Shown here piece by piece: positions 5,673-9,087 of a DNA stretch of 9,087 nt (within the stretch, counting starts at the first letter, position 1; each line of letters opens with the position of its first letter). The notes below the pieces were generated by a model. The model searched no databases, had not been told where the DNA came from, and was given only the letters and a program-made list of their open reading frames with translations. The position numbers and the translations under genes are program-made. The stretch comes from Caldisericaceae bacterium (lineage in GTDB: Bacteria; Calditrichota; Calditrichia; Calditrichales; Calditrichaceae), in contig JAGHBR010000472.1 in NCBI GenBank assembly GCA_021160885.1, forward strand, positions 1 to 9,087, read 5' to 3'.

Positions 5673-7037
5673 ATGCAAGTAAAAGTTGTTTTACGCGAAG
5701 ATGAAATGCCGCGTCAATGGTACAATCTGGCGCCGGATTTACCTACACCGCTTCCCACGCCGCTTGGCCCGGATGGCAAGCCCATTTCGCCGGACATGCT
5801 GGCGCCGGTTTTTCCCATGAATCTAATTGAACAGGAAGTAAGTCAGGAACGTTGGATTGACATTCCTGAAGAAGTGTTGGCACTGCTTTACCGTTGGCGG
5901 CCAACACCGTTGCATCGTGCTTACGCCCTGGAAAAATATTTGGGCACGCCGGCTAAAATTTACTACAAAAACGAAAGCGTTTCTCCCCCCGGGAGCCACA
6001 AACCAAACACTGCTATTGCACAGGCCTGGTACAACAAACAATTTGGCATTGAGCGGTTAACCACAGAAACCGGTGCGGGACAATGGGGCAGCGCGCTCGC
6101 TTTTGCCGGCGCTTTGGTTGGTCTTGAAGTTAAAGTTTACATGGTGCGCATTAGTTTTGATCAAAAACCATTTCGTAAAATTATGATGGAAACCTGGGGA
6201 GGCAAATGCATTCCCAGTCCCAGTCCATACACCAACGCGGGACGTAAAATTTTAGAGGAACAACCGGACACACCGGGCAGTCTGGGTATTGCCATTAGCG
6301 AAGCCATTGAAGAAGCCGTGACCGATTCTTCTGGTAAAACACGCTACACCTTAGGCAGTGTGTTAAATCACGTGATGTTACACCAGACCATTATCGGTTT
6401 GGAAGTAAAGAAGCAACTGGAAAAAATTGGCGAAAATAAAGTGGATGTGGTCATCGGTTGTGCCGGTGGCGGAAGTAACTTCGCTGGTCTGGCTTTCCCC
6501 TTTGTTTACGACAAGATCAACGGCGCCCAAATCGATATCATTCCGGTGGAACCGGCTTCTTGTCCAACCATGACACGGGCTCCATACACTTATGATTTTG
6601 GTGACATAGCTAAAATGACGCCACTTTTACCCATGTATTCATTAGGCCATGCTTTTATTCCGCCGCCCATTCATGCCGGTGGTTTGCGTTACCATGGCAT
6701 GGCGCCTTTGGTTAGTGGGGCCATTAAAAGTGGTTTAATTACACCGCGTGCGTTGCACCAGTTAGAGTGTTACGAAGCAGCCGTAACCTTTGCCAGAACA
6801 GAAGGCATTATTGTAGCTCCGGAAACCAGCCATGCCGTGGCTGCAGCCATTCAGGAAGCGAAAAAAGCTAAAGAAGAAGGCAAAGAAAAGGTCATCCTCT
6901 TCAATTTAAGCGGACATGGTTTGATGGATTTAACAGGTTACCAGAAATACTTTGAAGGTGAATTGCATGACTATGCGTTGCCGGATGAAGAATTGCAAAA
7001 ATCGACCAAAGTTTTAGAAGGATTGCCCAAACTTTAA
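5673..7037 (+). CDS. trpB2: Tryptophan synthase beta chain, TrpB2 type
   Basis: 454-residue PLP enzyme that would condense indole with L-serine to give tryptophan. It is longer than TrpB1 (about 400 residues) because of the N-terminal extension typical of TrpB2 (RQWYNLAPDLPTPLPTPLGP). PLP Schiff-base lysine is K110 in GSHKPNTA, the catalytic glutamate is E132 in TETGAGQWG (W in place of the H usual in TrpB1), the PLP-phosphate loop is GCAGGGSNF (262-270), and NLSGHG lies near the C-terminus. AAGGAGGA at 5662-5669 fixes the start. There is no trpA, trpC or trpF nearby. TrpB2 proteins generally lack the surface for TrpA pairing and are thought to salvage free indole, sometimes preferring other serine-type substrates. 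Probably cotranscribed with, and repressed by, the TrpR-family protein upstream; transcription ends at the hairpin at 7068-7101. Confidence 0.95.
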   Translation: MQVKVVLREDEMPRQWYNLAPDLPTPLPTPLGPDGKPISPDMLAPVFPMNLIEQEVSQERWIDIPEEVLALLYRWRPTPLHRAYALEKYLGTPAKIYYKNESVSPPGSHKPNTAIAQAWYNKQFGIERLTTETGAGQWGSALAFAGALVGLEVKVYMVRISFDQKPFRKIMMETWGGKCIPSPSPYTNAGRKILEEQPDTPGSLGIAISEAIEEAVTDSSGKTRYTLGSVLNHVMLHQTIIGLEVKKQLEKIGENKVDVVIGCAGGGSNFAGLAFPFVYDKINGAQIDIIPVEPASCPTMTRAPYTYDFGDIAKMTPLLPMYSLGHAFIPPPIHAGGLRYHGMAPLVSGAIKSGLITPRALHQLECYEAAVTFARTEGIIVAPETSHAVAAAIQEAKKAKEEGKEKVILFNLSGHGLMDLTGYQKYFEGELHDYALPDEELQKSTKVLEGLPKL

Positions 7038-7067
7038 TAATATATTAATAATTAATAGACTGAAATC

Positions 7068-7101
7068 TGCGGAGTTATTGGTTTAACTCCGCAAATTTTT
7101 T
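7068..7101 (+). terminator. Intrinsic terminator after the trpB2-type gene
   Basis: A perfect 10-bp stem (TGCGGAGTTA at 7068-7077 with TAACTCCGCA at 7084-7093), a 6-base loop TTGGTT, then AA and six T residues. It lies 31 bases past the stop codon and closes the repressor/enzyme unit. Confidence 0.92.
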
Positions 7102-7175
7102 ACTAAGGCTTCAATGCCAAAACCCAAATTGGCCACTGATTTTTATGGTGGATTACTCTATTAGGAGATATTGAA

Positions 7176-7439
7176 ATGGATTCCAACCGAGATCAATATG
7201 ATCAGCTCGATTTGTATTGCCGAAAATTAGGACATCATGTTAAATTTGAATATTGTCGTTACGAGAACTTTGGCAAATTTTGCAGCAAAGTACGTGACTG
7301 CTGGTTTGAAACCATTCCTATTGATGAATATCTAAAAGCTAACTATTCTGAGGAAGAAATCGTTCACCTTTTTCACCCTCCAAAGTCAAAGATCGTCAGT
7401 ATTTTTGAATTAATTCAGAGAGCGCAACAACAAAAATAA
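7176..7439 (+). CDS. Small four-cysteine protein of unknown function
   Basis: 87 residues, ATG preceded by AGGAG at 7163-7167. I do not assign a function. Cysteines lie at 15, 27, 36 and 42 (LYCRKLGHHVKFEYC, FCSKVRDCWFE), with H20 and H21 between the first two; the pattern C-x11-C-x8-C-x5-C could hold a zinc ion or an iron-sulphur centre. The C-terminal half is helical and charged (EYLKANYSEEEIVHLF, IFELIQRAQQQK). No signal peptide or membrane segment, so probably cytoplasmic. I recall similar small 'YC..LGH...YCR...C..DCW' proteins in other anaerobic bacteria, which suggests a conserved family, but cannot verify that here. It stands alone between two terminators. A -35-like TTGGCC at 7129 with TACTCT at 7154 (19-base spacing) is a poor promoter candidate. 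Confidence 0.75.
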   Translation: MDSNRDQYDQLDLYCRKLGHHVKFEYCRYENFGKFCSKVRDCWFETIPIDEYLKANYSEEEIVHLFHPPKSKIVSIFELIQRAQQQK

Positions 7440-7463
7440 AAACCCCGGAAAACCCGGGGCTTT
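7440..7463. terminator. Bidirectional terminator between convergent genes
   Basis: CCCCGG (7443-7448) pairs with CCGGGG (7454-7459) around loop AAAAC; with C7460 bulged, AAA (7440-7442) and TTT (7461-7463) extend the stem. On the plus strand a T-rich stretch (CTTTGCTTTGTTTATTTTT) follows. On the minus strand the complement of the A-rich stretch before it gives a good U-run. It begins just after the stop of the small cysteine protein and ends 7 bases before the pepF stop, so it can serve both. Confidence 0.85.
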
Positions 7464-7470
7464 GCTTTGT

Positions 7471-9087
7471 TTATTTTTCCATCTGTTTTAAGATGCTTTC
7501 AATCTCATCCATTATGCGATTCATCTTCTTAAAGGCTTCTTCGTACGGTACCTTCGTGGTCATGTCCACGCCAACCCTTTGCAGAATGGGAATTGGGTAG
7601 TCAGAACGACCAGCGCTCAAAAATTCTTTTACGTATTTTTCAGCCATAGGCTGGCCTTCTTTTAAAATTTTTTCAGATATGGCGGTAGAGGCACACAGAG
7701 AAGTAGCATATTGGAAAACATAAAAATTGTAGTAAAAGTGTGGGATGTAAGCCCATTCAATACCGTACAAATCTTCAATCTTTGTTACGGTGTCGTGTCC
7801 ATAATATTTTTTCAGAATATCCAGATAAATTTGGGAGAGTTTGTCACCGGTTAAGGCTTCCCCTTTTTCCACTAATTCGTGTACTTTTAATTCAAATTCT
7901 GCGAATTGGGTCTGGCGAAAAAGAGTAGTCCGGAATGTTTCTAACTGATTACCCAAAATGGAGAGGCGCTTTTTGGGATCATCAATTTTTTGCAAAACGT
8001 GATTTACCAGAAGCGCTTCGTTACAGGTAGAGGCCACCTCTGCCAAAAAGATCGGATAGTGTGCATTAATAAAGTGTTGTGATTTATTGGAAAAATAGCT
8101 GTGCATGGTGTGTCCTAATTCATGCGCCAGGGTACTCACATCGTCGTATTTACCCATAAAATTCATCAGAATGTAAGGATGGACATCATAGGCAGCACCG
8201 GAAGAATATGCCCCAGACCTTTTACCGGTGTTGGGGAACATGTCAATCCAGCGCTCATTAAAAGCTTTTTTCAATACAACTTGATATTCGCCACCCAAAG
8301 GTTGCAAAGCTTCCAAAATTTCATTTTCTGCCTCTTCCACAGAATAGGCCAAATCCACCTTGGGTACCAGCGGCGCGTACATATCGTAATAATGCAATTC
8401 ATCAAGGCCCAGCATTTTTTGGCGTAATTTTAAATAGCGGTGCAAGGTAGGTAAATTTTCATGTACGCTTTCAATTAAGTTCATGTACACCGATGTTGGA
8501 ATATTGTTGGGTGTTAAAGCAGCTTCGAGACAGGAATTATATTTGCGAACCGTTTTGTAGAATAAATCTTTTTTTAGTTGACTGTACAAATCCGTACCAA
8601 AGGTTCTTTCGAACTGTTTGTAGGCGCCAAAGAACTGTTCAAAAACTTTAATCCGTAAATCGCGGTTGTCGTCAGCCCGATGCAAAGTATAACTGGCATC
8701 GTCTAATGTCACTTTTTGGCCGTTGGGTAAAGTTATTTCAGGTCTTGGCATATCCGCGTTCTTAAAGATGCCATAAATATCATATGGCGTGCTACTCATC
8801 AGTCCGGCATGGGCAATAATTTCCTCTTCCTCTGGTGATAAGGTATGTGGTTTCATGCGTTGAATATTGTCAATGTATTGTCGATAGACAGCCAGACTTT
8901 TGTTTTCAGCGAAAAACTTTTGCATTTTATCCGAAGGAATGGCTAAAATTTCCGGTTCAATAAAAGCCATGGCAGCCGATAACTTATTGCCCACCTGATC
9001 AATTTCCTGTCTCATGGCCATTGGCTCTGATTGACGCGTATCCTGATCCGAAAGTTGCGAAGCATAGGCACTCAGTTTGTAATAGCG
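7471..9087 (-). CDS. pepF: Oligoendopeptidase F, M3 zinc metallopeptidase (5' end beyond the window)
   Basis: At least 539 codons are visible on the minus strand. The frame stays open past the ATG at 9021 to the right edge, and the extra 22 residues (including KLSAYASQLSDQDTRQSE) resemble the conserved PepF segment before the 'aF-PEi' motif. The true start is therefore outside, with perhaps 60 residues missing relative to the family's roughly 600. Zinc motif HELGH is encoded at 8124-8110, and the third ligand is the glutamate of AEVAST, 27 residues beyond the HELGH glutamate. The GKRSGAYSSG segment and the C-terminal WAYIPHFYYNFYVFQYATS block are M3B signatures; the latter carries the substrate-contact tyrosines. 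Degrades short peptides (about 7-17 residues in studied members) in the cytoplasm; no signal peptide can be judged because the N-terminus is absent. It converges on the small cysteine protein and shares its terminator. Confidence 0.95.
   Translation of the reverse strand, partial: RYYKLSAYASQLSDQDTRQSEPMAMRQEIDQVGNKLSAAMAFIEPEILAIPSDKMQKFFAENKSLAVYRQYIDNIQRMKPHTLSPEEEEIIAHAGLMSSTPYDIYGIFKNADMPRPEITLPNGQKVTLDDASYTLHRADDNRDLRIKVFEQFFGAYKQFERTFGTDLYSQLKKDLFYKTVRKYNSCLEAALTPNNIPTSVYMNLIESVHENLPTLHRYLKLRQKMLGLDELHYYDMYAPLVPKVDLAYSVEEAENEILEALQPLGGEYQVVLKKAFNERWIDMFPNTGKRSGAYSSGAAYDVHPYILMNFMGKYDDVSTLAHELGHTMHSYFSNKSQHFINAHYPIFLAEVASTCNEALLVNHVLQKIDDPKKRLSILGNQLETFRTTLFRQTQFAEFELKVHELVEKGEALTGDKLSQIYLDILKKYYGHDTVTKIEDLYGIEWAYIPHFYYNFYVFQYATSLCASTAISEKILKEGQPMAEKYVKEFLSAGRSDYPIPILQRVGVDMTTKVPYEEAFKKMNRIMDEIESILKQMEK

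Noticed and set aside
7100..7165. TTACTA (7100) and TTACTCTATTAG (7153-7164) as extra sites for the TrpR-family repressor before the small cysteine protein
   Set aside because: Neither is palindromic; the first is part of the terminator tail and the second lacks the AGTAA arm.

Overview
The window is an AT-rich bacterial chromosomal segment, roughly 40% GC by eye, with short intergenic gaps, several overlapping genes and good AGGAGG-type ribosome sites. Nothing in it looks like phage, a transposon, a CRISPR array or an RNA gene. The mix (a receiver protein with a DUF4388/PATAN-like domain, a TrpB2-type tryptophan synthase beta chain, a PepF peptidase and a bacterial pterin cluster) suggests a free-living, possibly thermophilic anaerobe-like lineage such as Calditrichota or a neighbour in the FCB group. 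That placement is an inference from gene content only.

Bases 1-2998: a possible divergent gene starts at the extreme left edge. To its right, on the plus strand, are a three-part response regulator (receiver, PATAN-like, and what looks like a metal-free relative of the flavodiiron/ODP beta-lactamase-fold domain) and a GT4 glycosyltransferase whose start overlaps the regulator's end by 8 bases.

Bases 3030-5213: a tight pterin operon of two tandem 6-pyruvoyl-tetrahydropterin synthase paralogues, GTP cyclohydrolase I (folE) and a sepiapterin-reductase-like SDR. Overlaps and gaps are 4, 1 and 20 bases. Together these enzymes could take GTP to dihydroneopterin triphosphate, then 6-pyruvoyl-tetrahydropterin, then a tetrahydrobiopterin-type product. 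The GT4 enzyme just upstream could glycosylate that product, as known for bacterial pterin glycosides, but this is a hypothesis.

Bases 5294-7101: a TrpR-family repressor gene is preceded by a promoter whose start region lies in a perfect 20-bp palindrome with ACTA/TAGT arms, reminiscent of the E. coli trp operator. It is followed at once by a trpB2-type gene and a clear intrinsic terminator. This looks like a self-contained, tryptophan-responsive repressor/enzyme unit.

Bases 7102-9087: a small four-cysteine protein of unknown function, a hairpin serving as terminator between convergent genes, and on the minus strand an M3 oligoendopeptidase (PepF) whose N-terminus runs off the right edge.
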